A DNA stretch of 64,000 bases from Azorinus chamasolen (GCA_963576725.1 OY755240.1:33856620-33920619); one strand, 5' to 3'. Counted from the stretch's first letter, positions 19,222 to 30,183 are shown. Numbers and translations are program-made. The notes: generated by a model from the letters alone, not told the origin.

Positions 19222-21357
19222 TGGTAAGAGGTTGAGGTAAAGCAAGAGATGGAGAGAAAACAGATAAAGATAGAAGGACTAGAGAAGACTTAGATGTATA
19301 CCTATAGACAGACATGTTTCACTATAAATACTATGGCGTAATCTTTATCATACTGAACGCTCACTAACTTGCTACTTACAAACAGTTTGTTGCAACGCTG
19401 GGTGGCGCTTCATAAGTTTTTTTTCTCAAACACACGATGTGTGCAGTAAATAAACAAAGTGAAGAGTGCACGGTATCTGAGTTTGAAACGTCACTTATTT
19501 GTACACCATGCCCATGGAGCGTATTGAGCGTAATGAGCGTATTGATTAGAGTCTGGCATCGTCATTATTTCAGTATTGTCTGATCTGGATAATGCACATA
19601 CTAAAGAGGCTGGTTTGGATCTGCACTATATAACCCCAAAGATACCATTTTGCTTGAACAGCGAATTATAAATACATGTATATTTACACGGCGGATGGTG
19701 GGTCGTGATCAGGTGACGAGCGGGCGGTAGGCTGTGGGTGGTGTGTCTGCGATGGGGGTGGGCGGCGTCCAAACCATGCCCGCACTCTAAGTGGGACAAT
19801 TTTCATCAAATCTTCATCATTCTTGCGTTAATCAGTGCTTGCTAGAGAATGTCCAGCAATTACTATTGAGATCAGAATGTTAAATATTGGTAGATGTGTC
19901 CATTTCATTAGCATAATTGGTGGTTTTTAGCTTGTTCTGTGCCGTGTTCACAAGTTGCTTTTCAGATATACTTCCGGTGACATTTAGTATTATCTTTGAC
20001 CGCATCACGTCATGAGGAAACACATGCAAGGTTTAAAGATCCTGTATGCCACAGTTTGTTCTGTATCATGTTCACTTTTAGTTTTTGCAAGGTTGTGACC
20101 ATTGACTTAAAAATAAATAGAGTGCGACTTCTAATTGAATGAAACAAACAAGGTTGAATAAGTATCTGTGTTTGTACAATGTTCACAATGTTTGGAGTAT
20201 TACTTCTGGGTTTAATGTATTTGGAATCAGTTTACTATATTTTAAGGATTCAGCCAATATTAGCATCAGCCTCTGCATTTTGAGTTTTGCATATTTTAAA
20301 CAAGGGAAAAAACAATTGCGTGGCAATATATGTGCTAGGTTAGAATATTCTCCCTTATTGGAGAAAAATCAGTTCTCTTTACATGGATGTAATGCAGTTT
20401 AAATAGTATCACTAGTTATACATGTAAGTGATAATGTTTTCGTATATCAATGTGGGTGTTAAAAGTTCGAAAGAGCTTATGTTAATTGTTCTGTATACTT
20501 GGGTAAATATAAATATTACACAGCATTACTTGACTTGCCTTACGTGTCCATGGCCTTGACACGTGACCTTGAAATCAATATACGGCAACATCTAAGAATG
20601 TGAAACAAGCATGTACGGTTGAATGACTCTGTGTTCATGCTTTGTTTCTGCATCCTGATCAAAAGTATTATCAAATCTTGACTCATGTGATCTTGAGATT
20701 TGTCTCATGTGATCTTGAGCCTTGAAAAGTTTATATATGTGGAATAAGCAAACAAGGTTTGATGGTTCTCGGTTTTACGGTTTGTTCTTATTATGCTCAC
20801 AAGAACAACAAACAGAAAATAGCATGTACTAGATGGATTCTCATAAATGAGTAAATGGTTAAGTCTTTCAGTGCCAATGTCGCCAAAATACATCATTGCC
20901 AACTTTGATGCCAAGATCAAACCTTTTCAGGGCGACATCTAATCATGGGACTTCATTGTTTGTCTTAAACTCTGTCTATAGCTGTGGTTGTTTCTCCTTA
21001 CAGAGGGTGTTTTATGCAATCCGTGAGGTAGGGTACCCGCACATCTGGTTTAAGCCCCCAGTTGCCCTTTTTTGCTATTGGTCGTTCCAATGCGGTACTC
21101 CTGTTTTCATTATACGGTCTACATTTTATTTTGTTTTATATGGTAAATGTTTTACATCTTTTTATGCGTTTGTTCTGATTCCTGTTTGGTGATGTTTGAG
21201 TGTCGTGTCCGTTTCTGTGTGGCGCTCCAAGTCTTATTCTTTTGAAATTTGTATAAATATATTTATCTTAAGTATTATTAATTTTACCGAAACGTTTTAA
21301 CAGAAGTTGGTTGCAGACAACCGTTAGAAAGTTGGCACCATTATAGTTCAACACTGT
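19222..21357. other. Non-coding stretch with a degenerate ~200-bp repeat
   Basis: No supported gene. Around 19930-20850 a loose repeat recurs, seen as GTTTGTTCTGTATCATGTTC, CAAGGTTGAATAAG and AAGGTTTGATGGTTCT blocks. At 20955-21240 there is a second copy of the dispersed GTTCCAATGCGGTACTCC-type repeat core. Open frames of 60-100 codons lack any family resemblance. Confidence 0.5.
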
Positions 21358-21675
21358 GAAGAGGTCTAATGAGGTATAAGAGGCCTGATGAGGTATAAGA
21401 GGCCTGATGAGGTATAAGATGCCTGATGACGTATAAGAGGCCTGATGACGTATAAGAGGCCTGATGACGTATAAGAGGCCTGATGACGTATAAGATGCCT
21501 AATGGGGTATAAGAGGCATGATGACGTATAAGAGGCCTAATGAGGTATAAGAGGCCTAATGAGGTATAAGAGGCCTGATGACGTATAAGAGGCCTGATGA
21601 CGTATAAGATGCCTAATAGGGTATAAGAGGCATGATGACGTATAAGAGGCCTGATGACGTATTTAAGAGGCCTTA
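21358..21675. repeat. 19-bp minisatellite
   Basis: About 16 tandem units of 19 bp, core AGGCCTGATGACGTATAAG. Because 19 is not a multiple of three it gives a 203-codon minus-strand frame with a 19-residue periodic product (IRPLIRHHASYT); this is not a gene. A duplicated block TGCAAAGTAAAATCCTCGAT follows at 21680-21780. Confidence 0.9.
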
Positions 21676-23059
21676 TTATACTGCAAAGTAAAATCCTCGA
21701 TTTTGATGTCAATTGGCCATGTATAACGAGTCTTATTATACTGCAAAGTAAAATCCTCGATTTTGATTGGTCAATTAGCCATGTATAAAAAGTCGTGTAT
21801 CCCTCAAAATTCTGATGTATATACGGAGTCCAGGATCTCGCTTCAGTGCTACAACAACAGAAAATAGCCGACCGGCTCCACTTCGTCGATTTGGTCCAAA
21901 CAAACGCACTCAAACGAAATAACAAGAATTGGGGCGGAACAAAGTTATCCATTGAGAAACATTTTTTGTTATAGTTGATGTATAATAATGTAAATAAGCC
22001 CGATATGTGGCGAAGGTCTTATTATGCTCTGGTGCTACAAATGTTGTCAAAGTACTTACAGTGCACGTACTGATTAGCCCCCAAACATACGCTTTTATAA
22101 AGACAATCCACGCCCAAATCGATTCCGATTTTATTTATGCACATGCACAGTACACGTACCTGTAAATAGCAGCACTGTCCATTTCAATTTACTTTGTCGA
22201 TGAATTTGAATCGAGAATGTTTTCATTTCTTACCGGATTGAGATCAAATTTAAACCACATGTGTCATCGTTTTTCAGGAGCTCTGTGTCCGAGTTTCTTT
22301 TGAATCCATCTTTAAATAAAGAGTTCAAGCATAAAAACAATGTTTTCCCATTGTAAAATGTTTATTTCAAATTGCAAATGTCGGACGATTGACGTCGAGT
22401 GGAACGTTCAATTTTAACTGAACAGAACAGAACAGAACATATCTTTATTTCGTCTTAGGTACTAACATGTACAACATGAGGGAAACATGCATACAGTATA
22501 TATAATAGATTGAAAAATGAAACTGAGGGTAATTATAGCTATTAAATGTTGGCGTAATGCACGAAATTACGTCATGTATTTCACATCAGTACGCAATTCA
22601 CCCCTGTTGAAAAATGATACGCTCCACTATCTATACATACGGCGGCCACTTGCAAAGATACAGCTGATCGCATTAGCATGTAGAAAATGCATTTTCGGCA
22701 TTTTCTTCCTTGTTACTGCATGACATTCAGGGATATTTATCATGGGAGTTCCTGATACACGATGCGATCAAATGAAGTATTAAGGTCAGTAAAACTCGAA
22801 ATAGAAAAAAATATCGATTCAAATTCAGTGACAAAGTAGATTGAAATGGAAGTAAATATATAGCCGCTTTTTTAATATTATAAAACCGTCATTAAAATGT
22901 AATAAGCAGTTTATTACACGGTTAACTAGGGTCGCAGAGTGAGACAAACCCTTACTTTACAGTATGAGGCCCCTCAGGGGGGAAGCAAAACGACGCCTAA
23001 ATTAACAACGCTAATTAACTGCTACAAATATTAAATTTTGCAGTATAATAAAATCGTTA
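21676..23059. other. Non-coding, dispersed repeat in inverted relation to ~48 kb
   Basis: The stretch at about 22000-22150 (GCATGTGCATAAATAAAATC on the minus strand, then GGATTGTCTTTATAAAAGCG) matches 48015-48160 in opposite orientation. A (GAACA)n run before ATATCTTTATTTCG at 22427-22462 looks like a LINE tail on the minus strand. No gene seen. Confidence 0.45.
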
Positions 23060-23160
23060 TACAGACCATTGGTGGGGTATCTGACTTTTATTCCCTGTTG
23101 AAGAATGGAAGAAAATACAACAGGGAATAAAAAGTCAGATTCCCCGCCAATCATCTGTAT
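23060..23160. repeat. Near-perfect 101-bp inverted repeat
   Basis: Arms such as TCTGACTTTTATTCCCTGTTG and CAACAGGGAATAAAAAGTCA surround a 17-bp loop; pairing extends outward to ATACAGA/TCTGTAT with few mismatches. A fold-back element or MITE core; no coding sense. Confidence 0.8.
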
Positions 23161-24125
23161 AGCTAATATGGTGACGTATTCGATAGCGTTATCTACTGTA
23201 AGTCCCTTCTTATTTTCATACAATCATGGGGCCATCCGGATACTTCAGTGGACTATGAAAGCCTATGCATAGCGCTGCCAAGTTTATTCGTGTGCGTTAT
23301 TTGTCGTCTGCTTTGACTTGTTTTTATTTTCTTCCTATTTTATCATAGCAGCAAACAGTTTCGACCCGAATTACTCGGCGTATCGTTTCGATAAAAAAAA
23401 TGTTTGCACCTATGACAGTGACAGAATTGACCTTCCCAGTGCAGGAAACGAGCCACTTATTTCCTCTGCAAACGGTGTAGATCCAGATGAGGGGGCTGCT
23501 AGAGCAGTCTGTTCACAACAGTCTACACTGTTTGTTATGTTACACTTGTCTTTATAACATCCCTGGATATTCACGGTTTGCTTGACCTGTTTGAAATTTG
23601 GAATAGTCCATTTGAAAATGGAGCGTTGGAATGAATACTGTAACATGCTATGGACAAACAAACGGTATTTAGCTTTGCTAACATGTGAGACGCCCAGTAT
23701 TCAACTGTTCATCAGGATCCATTATGTTTGATTCTCTGAGTGTATTGAATAGAACTTTAATATACAGTAGAACCTGCTGCCATTCAATTATCAAACATAA
23801 AATTGTGACTGATAAACCAGGTGGTCGCTTAATGCAGGACAACAGTAAAACAGAAAGCGCCTAAACGAGCTTTTTGTATTACTTTTGACCTGCATAAAGC
23901 TGCCCATGCCTGGCATACCCGTTATTAGACCGCTTCAGACAGGCTTAACTGCATAATATATTTTACCACTGTTCGTGTCGTATATCGTTCGGTGTTTTCA
24001 AACAGACACCTTTGCTGATGCACATTGTCGTCTGCAAAATGTGTCGTCTGCAAAATGTGTCGTCTTTTCCCCCGGTAAATAATTATTTGTCTTCCATTTA
24101 ATTTCTTAAAACAAATACTCGCAGT
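23161..24125. other. Non-coding, MITE remnants
   Basis: A TTAA-type hairpin core lies at about 23470-23545 (AAACGGTGTAGATCCAGATG, then CAGTCTACACTGTTTG). A pogo-type MITE starts at 23765 (CAGTAGAACCTGCTGCC) and runs to about 23920 with inner hairpin GAAAGCGCCTAAACGAGCTTT. No gene seen. Confidence 0.45.
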
Positions 24126-24822
24126 TTACTGTTTAGATCCTGATGAGACATCACGCAGCATCAAGTCTGTTTATATCCTGATTAGACATCACGCAGCATC
24201 TAGTCTGATTATATCCTGATTAGACATCACGCAGCATCTAGTCTGTTTATATCCTGATTAGACATCACACAGCATCTAGTCTGATTAGATCCTGATGAGA
24301 CATCACGCAGCATCTAGTCTGTTTATATCCTGATGAGACAACACGCAGCATCTAGTCTGATTAGATCCTGATTAGACATCACGCAGCATCTAGTCTGTTT
24401 ATATCCTGATGAGACAACACGCAGCATCTAGTCTGATTAGATCCTGATTAGACATCACGCAGCATCTAGTCTGATTAGATCCTGATTAGACATCACGCAG
24501 CATCTAGTCTGATTAGATCCTGATTAGACAACATGCAGCATCTAGTCTGATTAGATCCTGATGAGACATCACGCAGCATCTAGTCTGATTAGATCCTGAT
24601 TAGACAACATGCAGCATCTAGTCTGATTAGATCCTGATGAGACAACATGCAGCATCTAGTCTGATTAGATCCTGATGAGACATCACGCAGCATCTAGTCT
24701 GATTAGATCCTGATTAGACAACATGCAGCATCTAGTCTGATTAGATCCTGATGAGACATCACGCAGGATCTAGTCTGATTAGATCCTGATGAGATATCAC
24801 GCAGCATCTAATCTGATTCCAA
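24126..24822. repeat. 38-bp minisatellite, about 18 units
   Basis: Unit core GATCCTGATGAGACATCACG then CAGCATCTAGTCTGATTA. The phrase GATCCTGATGAGAC is the same as one arm of the TTAA MITE hairpin cores, so the array may have begun from such a core. Adjacent units are contiguous with no unique spacers, so it is not a CRISPR-like array. Confidence 0.93.
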
Positions 24823-25367
24823 ACTATTTGCAAAGGTGTTTACAGATGTCTTGATAACGTAAAATAATTAGCTGATCATAAATAAGTATTTAGTCAACAT
24901 ATTTTACTGTGGCAGGAATTGGTTTTATTTACTACTCCTTTAAGTTTTACATCTACCTGTATATATCTCTTTAATTAAGATATTTAATGTGTACATGTAT
25001 CTCATATTGGTTTTCTAGTGTATTGTCGATAAGGTTTGACCTGGCACTGCATGAATAGGCGTATTCGACTGGAGGTTTTTTGTTGAGTAAATATTAGCTC
25101 CGCCCCGTGCGCAGTGGCATATAATTACGTATAGTTCGATGTCCAGTCGAATGATTTTTTTCATTTCATTACTTATCGCTGGCCGCTTGTGAATTTGATA
25201 AGAGCATAATGGCAAAGCGAAAACACGCTGTGTTTCTGGGCGACATCAGTTCTGACAACGATTCCAACGACTAACATGATAACATCGCTGGTTTGGTAAT
25301 CCTACTGCTGAGGGCTAAACGGTGGGTGAACTTTTTATATCTACATGTCCTCTATTCACTACATCTA
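24823..25367. other. Non-coding A+T-rich stretch
   Basis: No supported gene. A 21-codon frame at 25210 starts MAKRKHAVFLGD but ends at once and has no neighbours. Confidence 0.4.
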
Positions 25368-25567
25368 TTAACCTTTAGCCTGCTATAAGCGGATGATTGA
25401 ATACCTATGCAAACAGTTTGTATCCAGATGAGATCGGCGTCTCATCAGGATCCAAACTGATTGACACCCTGATTGCATTTTGGTAGACAAATTCATTACG
25501 GCTCGAATTTCGAATCTAGTAGGTGAAAACAAATGCCAAAAAGGTTGCCTAGCAGGCTAAAGGTTAA
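25368..25567. mobile_element. TTAA MITE, third end type
   Basis: 200 bp bounded by TTAA on both sides, with inverted ends TTAACCTTTAGCCTGCT and AGCAGGCTAAAGGTTAA. The hairpin core near the left (AAACAGTTTGTATCCAGATG and CATCAGGATCCAAACTG) is of the same design as in families A and B. Non-coding. Confidence 0.9.
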
Positions 25568-26329
25568 ACTTGTCATGTCTACTTTCGATATCTATCTCGG
25601 TATTCCGAGTCAGACTATCATTTTAAATGGAATATGCGTTTTGAAATTCTGTTATTTTGAAGTATTTAGGTGCCTACTTAACATATCTCATGTCGTCAGC
25701 TTGGTTAATTAATTAACAAGTTAATTTGCATTATACATATGCAGAACTGCCTCGCGCTAAGATGGTGATATACGAGCCCCGTTTTGAGATTCCATACCAA
25801 AAAGCAAAAATAGTGTAAACCCATACCAATGGCAGCTTTGAAAAAGTTGCATGTGGTCAGAATCTGTACACTAGTGAGGTGTAAGAGTGTAGAGCCTAAT
25901 TAGTTCACATTTCTGTACTCTAAATGGTGATATCGAGCTACTTTCGGTTTTAAGGATATTCCGGCAGATAAGACTGCAACCACCACAAAATTAGCATGTT
26001 GTTTTACAGTTCGTTGGTGACTGGAGCCTAATCTGCATACTCATTCCGAATGCGACAACAGATCTGAATCTACACTGTTTGCAATGCAGCCATTAATATA
26101 TAAAATTTGGTCTGACCAAAACCTGCATAAACATGTACCATACAAGATTTCCCAACATCACTCATTGTTGTAACCTTTCATCAGAATTGTCTTTACCAGA
26201 CAATTTTAAAGAGTGATTACAACTTCGACTTCGACGGAAAGGTATTTTATTTTCAAAATACTTCTCCTATCTGAAGCTCGGATAAGGGTTCGTTTTCTCA
26301 AGGGTATTTATATTATTTTTCTTTTTTTC

Positions 26330-26680
26330 TGTTTCCAGACTGAGATCTCGATATAGACAGAAGAATTACATATCAGAGACAGTGTATCTCTCTTCAGACT
26401 GGATGAGTTCAACACGTTTTTCAGACTGAGTACAATTAGTGTTCAGTACATACAGGAAAAGATTTGTGACATCCGTTGGCAAGATCATGTTTCTAGAATA
26501 GCCTGTAGACAAGGAACTGGTAAAACTTCCAAATACCTCTGGAAGACCAGGTTTTGATATTCTTATCAAGTTATGGCACATGGCAAGTCTAGATATAAGT
26601 ATTCAGCTATATCTGATAGATTTGGTGTTAGTGAATCTTTTGATGATGCTATGTGCGAAAGATGAAAACTGAGAACAACC
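26330..26680 (+). pseudogene. Harbinger/PIF-like transposase fragment
   Basis: In frame the plus strand reads LFRLDEFNTFFRLSTISVQY then IQEKICDI, and further on MAHGKSRYKYSAISDRFGVS then ESFDDAMCER, with several stops. An FRLS strand followed by ISDRFGVS-E/K-S is the pattern of the N-terminal helix-turn-helix region of PIF/Harbinger (HARBI1-like) transposases. The catalytic DDE part is not visible. It starts after a polypyrimidine tract and CAG (26327-26339), which may be an old intron acceptor. A fragment only. Confidence 0.45.
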
Positions 26681-27387
26681 CTGTAGATTTAGAGGAGATG
26701 ATGTTTAAAGGTCCAAATTGTTGACAACTGGAAGACGCATGTCGATGGACGATGGACATAAGGCGATCACAAAAGCTCACCCTGAGCACCTTGTGCTCTG
26801 GTGAGCTAAAACTGTAAACTCTAAAACAGAATTTGAACTAACAGTTGGTTGCTTTTAAATTTCTCAACCCAACCCTCAGTAAGATAATTGTCTTGTTATT
26901 GAAACATTGATTATGGATCTATTAATGATTAACAAAGTTCTGCTAATAATGTTTCACATATTTCTCCATATTAAAAAAATAAGGATTGAAAAATATTTAT
27001 AATTTAAGATACATTGTTGTATTTGAATTTAGAAGTAAAAAACTTCATGCATCAATTCTTTTCAGGGCAAACAGTATTTTAAAGCTTTGGACACTTTTCA
27101 AAACTGATATCACTAATCTGAAGCAGTTTCAAGAGAGCTTAATAATTTTATATTCATAGAGTCTCAAAGCCTTCATGAATATTCATTTAGTGGTTTAGTT
27201 GTTTCACATTATCTCCAAATAGCCATGTATTAAAAATATTATTCCTCTAGGTTCGAGCCAAGAGACTTCACTTTACCATTATTCTACACTGAAAATACAG
27301 AAACTGGTCCTCTAATAAGTTGCTTGTAGACCTCAAGTCCTTGGATTTCTTTACTTTCCAGTCTTCTTTCTCTAGAAATAAAAACTA
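26681..27387. other. Non-coding, one strong short palindrome
   Basis: At 26774-26808 AGCTCACCCTGAGCA pairs with TGTGCTCTGGTGAGCT; the phrase GCGATCACAAAAGCTCACC before it recalls a very common mollusc repeat. The remainder is A+T-rich without recognised features. Confidence 0.45.
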
Positions 27388-27640
27388 TCAACCCTTAATG
27401 CCAGGAATATTCATATAAGAAAAAATGACATGTTGAAAATTAACAGAATTTTTAATTATTTTTATAATGGTACATGAACACAAGAATGTTTGGCTGTGGC
27501 AGCAACTGTAGAATCATATCTGTATTATGCCACAAGTATAAACAGCACACCATGATCAGATTACTCCTACATGAGCTTTTGATCTGGGTCTACTCCATTT
27601 GCAAAGGTTAGAAAGACATATTTATGGAGTAAAGGGTTAA
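27388..27640. mobile_element. TTAA MITE family A copy, reverse orientation
   Basis: Left end TCAACCCTTAATGCCAGG (TTAA decayed), right end TATGGAGTAAAGGGTTAA. Carries TGATCAGATTACTCCTACAT, then GATCTGGGTCTACTCCATTT. About 80 bp from the next copy, in opposite orientation. Confidence 0.7.
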
Positions 27641-27719
27641 AGATCCAAATTCTTAAATTTGTTTTACTAAGCAATATGCACAGTATGAAGTTATTTTCTT
27701 ACAATTCTGTGAGTTCTGT

Positions 27720-27948
27720 TTAACCCTTTCCCTCATACAAACATGTTTTCACGCATTTGCAAATAGAGTTGACCCAGATCAGATGGAGGGGTCTGCTCTG
27801 TTTGCTAATGGATATTGATAAATCTGTTTCTTTACTTTCTGAAATGGCTACAATGTTCCACCTTCCATATTTCATTGTAACTATTGTGTCCATGAATATT
27901 CAGTAGGTATTGAAATGTGACATAATCATAGGACAGGGAAAGGGTTAA
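27720..27948. mobile_element. TTAA MITE family A, well preserved copy
   Basis: 229 bp with TTAA at both ends and inverted ends TTAACCCTTTCCCTC / GGGAAAGGGTTAA. The core reads TAGAGTTGACCCAGATCAG and GGGGTCTGCTCTGTTTGC. Non-coding. Confidence 0.88.
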
Positions 27949-27991
27949 TTAAATAAAATAATAAATAATTCATCTCAAACCTTCTTCATTA

Positions 27992-28068
27992 GCCAGTGCT
28001 GGGATTTAAACCCAGACTTCCTTCTCATGGCTAGGCAAGAATGTGTTCTACCATTAAACTACACTGAC
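27992..28068 (-). tRNA. tRNA-Gly(GCC)-like sequence
   Basis: 77 nt on the minus strand. Acceptor arms GTCAGTG and CACTGGC pair at all seven positions with one G-U. The D region has TAGTTTAATGGTAGAA, close to the A box, and the T arm is perfect (CTGGG TTTAAAT CCCAG). The anticodon arm TTCTT/GAGAA pairs, but the loop is 8-10 nt instead of 7, and the B box reads GGTTTAAATCC. It could be a divergent tRNA-Gly gene or the head of a tRNA-derived SINE; no clear T-run terminator is adjacent. Loop size argues for a pseudogene or SINE. Confidence 0.4.
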
Positions 28069-28254
28069 TGAATTGAACTTGACTGTCTGAGTCTTTATTC
28101 AACAATAGTTCCTACATTCAGGAGGTTCTAAGAGGGTTAGGTAACATATAATTATTTACTCTCACAACTTTTTTCTCCATCTCTGTTTACATATAAACTC
28201 ATCATACAGTGAAGCCTCTCTACAAAAGCCATTTAAAAGAAATCTCATTAAAAC

Positions 28255-28275
28255 GTATTATTATTATTATTATTA
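28255..28275. repeat. (TTA)n microsatellite at a LINE 3' end
   Basis: Seven TTA units. On the minus strand it is the (TAA)n tail directly after the LINE stop region, as is common for CR1/L2-type elements. Confidence 0.6.
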
Positions 28276-28935
28276 GCTTTATTAGTGACCCCCCAGTGCC
28301 CATTCAGCTTTGATTTAAATATATTCAGTGTGGGTGCCTGAACAACACTGTTAGGGAGATAGTTCCAGAGGTCTATTACTCTATGGCTAAAGGTACACTT
28401 TCTCTGTTCGGTTCTAGCCCTTGGCTTACCGAGTTTCATAACGTTACACCTTGCTCTACTATCATCTTTTACTAATAGCAGGGTGGCAGATGTTTTGTCC
28501 AAACCTTTCAGAAGTTTAAATGCCTGAATTACATCTGCTCTGTCCATCCTGTACTCCAGGGTCGGAATGCCGAGTAGCTTAAACCTCTCATACTTATGAG
28601 CATTCTCGTGGCTCTTCTCTGAACATTTTCAAGAGCAATAGTAGGTCTATTTCTGAATTTACTCTTTCAATCCTATCCACTCTATTGTCATCATTTTTCA
28701 TGAAGAATTCACTGGCATATATTTTACCTATGTGCATAGACTTACATTTCTTTGTATTGAAAATCATCTGCCATTTGTCTGACCAGTGACATGCATCAAA
28801 TTAACTGTTTTGTAATTTTTCCTCATCATTACTGTTCTCATTTATCGAATATAGCTTTGTGTCATCTGCAAACAATTTGATTGTGCAATCCACTGCATCT
28901 GGTAGATCGTTAACATGAGCTGTCTGATCTGGGTA
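28276..28935 (-). pseudogene. CR1/L2-like LINE reverse transcriptase, 3' fragment
   Basis: The minus strand encodes the end of a non-LTR retrotransposon RT. In order: VNDLPDAVDC and LFADDTKLYSIN (palm with the FADD catalytic box), WSDKWQMIFNTKKCK and MHIG, RRATRM and LSYSAF, then RADVIQAFKLLKGLD, FSHRVIDLWNYLPNSVV and FKSKLNGHWG at the C terminus. Frame breaks near 28560 and 28800 make it a dead, 5'-truncated copy. Its 5' boundary coincides with a TTAA MITE core (CTGTCTGATCTGGGTATACT) at about 28919-28962. Function when intact: target-primed reverse transcription. Confidence 0.85.
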
Positions 28936-29400
28936 TACTCTGTTTACAAAGGAGTGAATTTTATCATAAAAAAACCCATATAGAGCATTCTTCCATCTTT
29001 CTCCTACTTTATCTTTTACCATCAACACTGACTCGCAGCTTGCACATAATACTTGAAAATGGATGTTGCAGAACATATATAGAGACAGAGATAGATAGAG
29101 AGCTGGCGGGAAATTCCGATCGGAAATTATTCATTATTTTCACGGGAAAAAAATCTGACTTTCAATTTGTACGGGTACCGATTTGTACCTACAGCCTTGA
29201 CTTTCGGTAGATACGTTATATTTACTACATACCAAAGCTGTCTGTGAATAGGTCACATAGTTTTGAAATATGTAACTTCACACTTTCAGTTTGTATGTGA
29301 TATTTTGTTGAGAAAAGTGTTAAATAGTCAGAAGAATAAGAAATCGTTTTATCCTGTCACGTGCCTATTTTCCTGACGGATAACAAGGTGCCTGATATAG
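28936..29400. other. LINE/MITE flank, no gene
   Basis: A degraded MITE core borders the LINE fragment. A run of CAGAGATAGATAGAGAG lies near 29080. Nothing else recognised. Confidence 0.35.
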
Positions 29401-29540
29401 AGAATAATAGGTTAGTGCCGTAGATGGGACACTTTATCCGACGAGGGGAGAAAACGTTGAGGCGAGGCTTGCCGAGCCTCAACTGTTTTCACTCCGAGTC
29501 GGATAAAGGCGTCCCTTCTACGGCACTAACCTATTATTCT
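29401..29540. repeat. 140-bp near-perfect palindrome
   Basis: Arms AGAATAATAGGTTAGTGCCG and CGGCACTAACCTATTATTCT, continuing inward with TTTATCCGAC / GTCGGATAAA and TTGAGGCGAG / GAGCCTCAA. Mismatches are few. Its transcript would be a long hairpin. No coding sense. Confidence 0.88.
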
Positions 29541-30090
29541 ATTTATCCAGTCAATTTAGTTATATCTGTTTTCATAGACTCATAAAACATACGAATATTG
29601 AAATAATTTGCATTGAAAATCCGTTTTTTTTATCAACGGACCTCCCTTTTCATTTCCATTCTAGAGACGTAAATAATGAGCTACCGCAGACGAAAATAGT
29701 TTCGATACTTACATTACAAGAGGGTAAAACGTGGTTGAATTTGAAAAATAAGATCATTTGAATCGAGAGTTGATATGTTAATTCAAACAGACATGATAAT
29801 ATTCTCCCGGAGGCTCTCTGGTCAAATTCGAGTTCCGTCGACTCGGTTTCTATTTTTAGATAGGGCTAACGTCACTCATAAATCGATGGAACTGAACAGC
29901 CTATATTTAGGTCTATGACAACCAACGCCCCTGTAAGAGCTTATCAATCAAATTATTATGAGAGTGAAATGAAAACATTTACTATTTATCTGTAAATCTT
30001 TGCCCCCTGACTTGATTTTTATCAAAAACGCGCTTCTTCAGCGATGAATTAAATAAATAAAACTGATAAATCAACGTCGCTTTGTATGTG

Positions 30091-30183
30091 GCCTCAGTGG
30101 CGTAATCGGTAAGCACGACGTCTCTAGAGAGATTATATTTGGCTTTTGTAGAACCAGCGCGGGTTCGAATCCAGCTATAGCCA
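30091..30183 (+). tRNA. tRNA-like Pol III unit, Arg(TCT)-like, possibly with intron
   Basis: A box TGGCGTAATCGG and a canonical B box GGTTCGAATCC, with GACGTCTCTAGAGAG between them that recalls the anticodon arm of tRNA-Arg(TCT), which usually has an intron. T arm GCGGG TTCGAAT CCAGC pairs at 4 of 5. A T-rich terminator (TTTTATTTTATTTTTTT) follows. The acceptor arms GCCTCAG and TATAGCC pair poorly, so it may be a pseudogene or SINE head. It lies in a segment bounded by inverted TTATCCAGTCA (29547-29557) and TGACTGGATAA (30388-30398). Confidence 0.42.

Noticed and set aside
21341..21952. 203-codon minus-strand frame
   Set aside because: Most of it is the 19-bp minisatellite read in three phases; no start context, no family resemblance.
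24126..24822. CRISPR-like array
   Set aside because: Units are contiguous tandem repeats without unique spacers, and the genome is eukaryotic. The same applies to the 41-, 52- and 53-bp arrays.
25210..25275. Short frame MAKRKHAVFLGD and 9 more residues
   Set aside because: Only 21 codons, no splice donor in frame, no neighbouring coding sequence; it resembles transposase N-termini only loosely.
26774..26808. Helitron 3' end hairpin
   Set aside because: A palindrome is present but the spacing to a CTRR end and a matching 5' TC start were not found.
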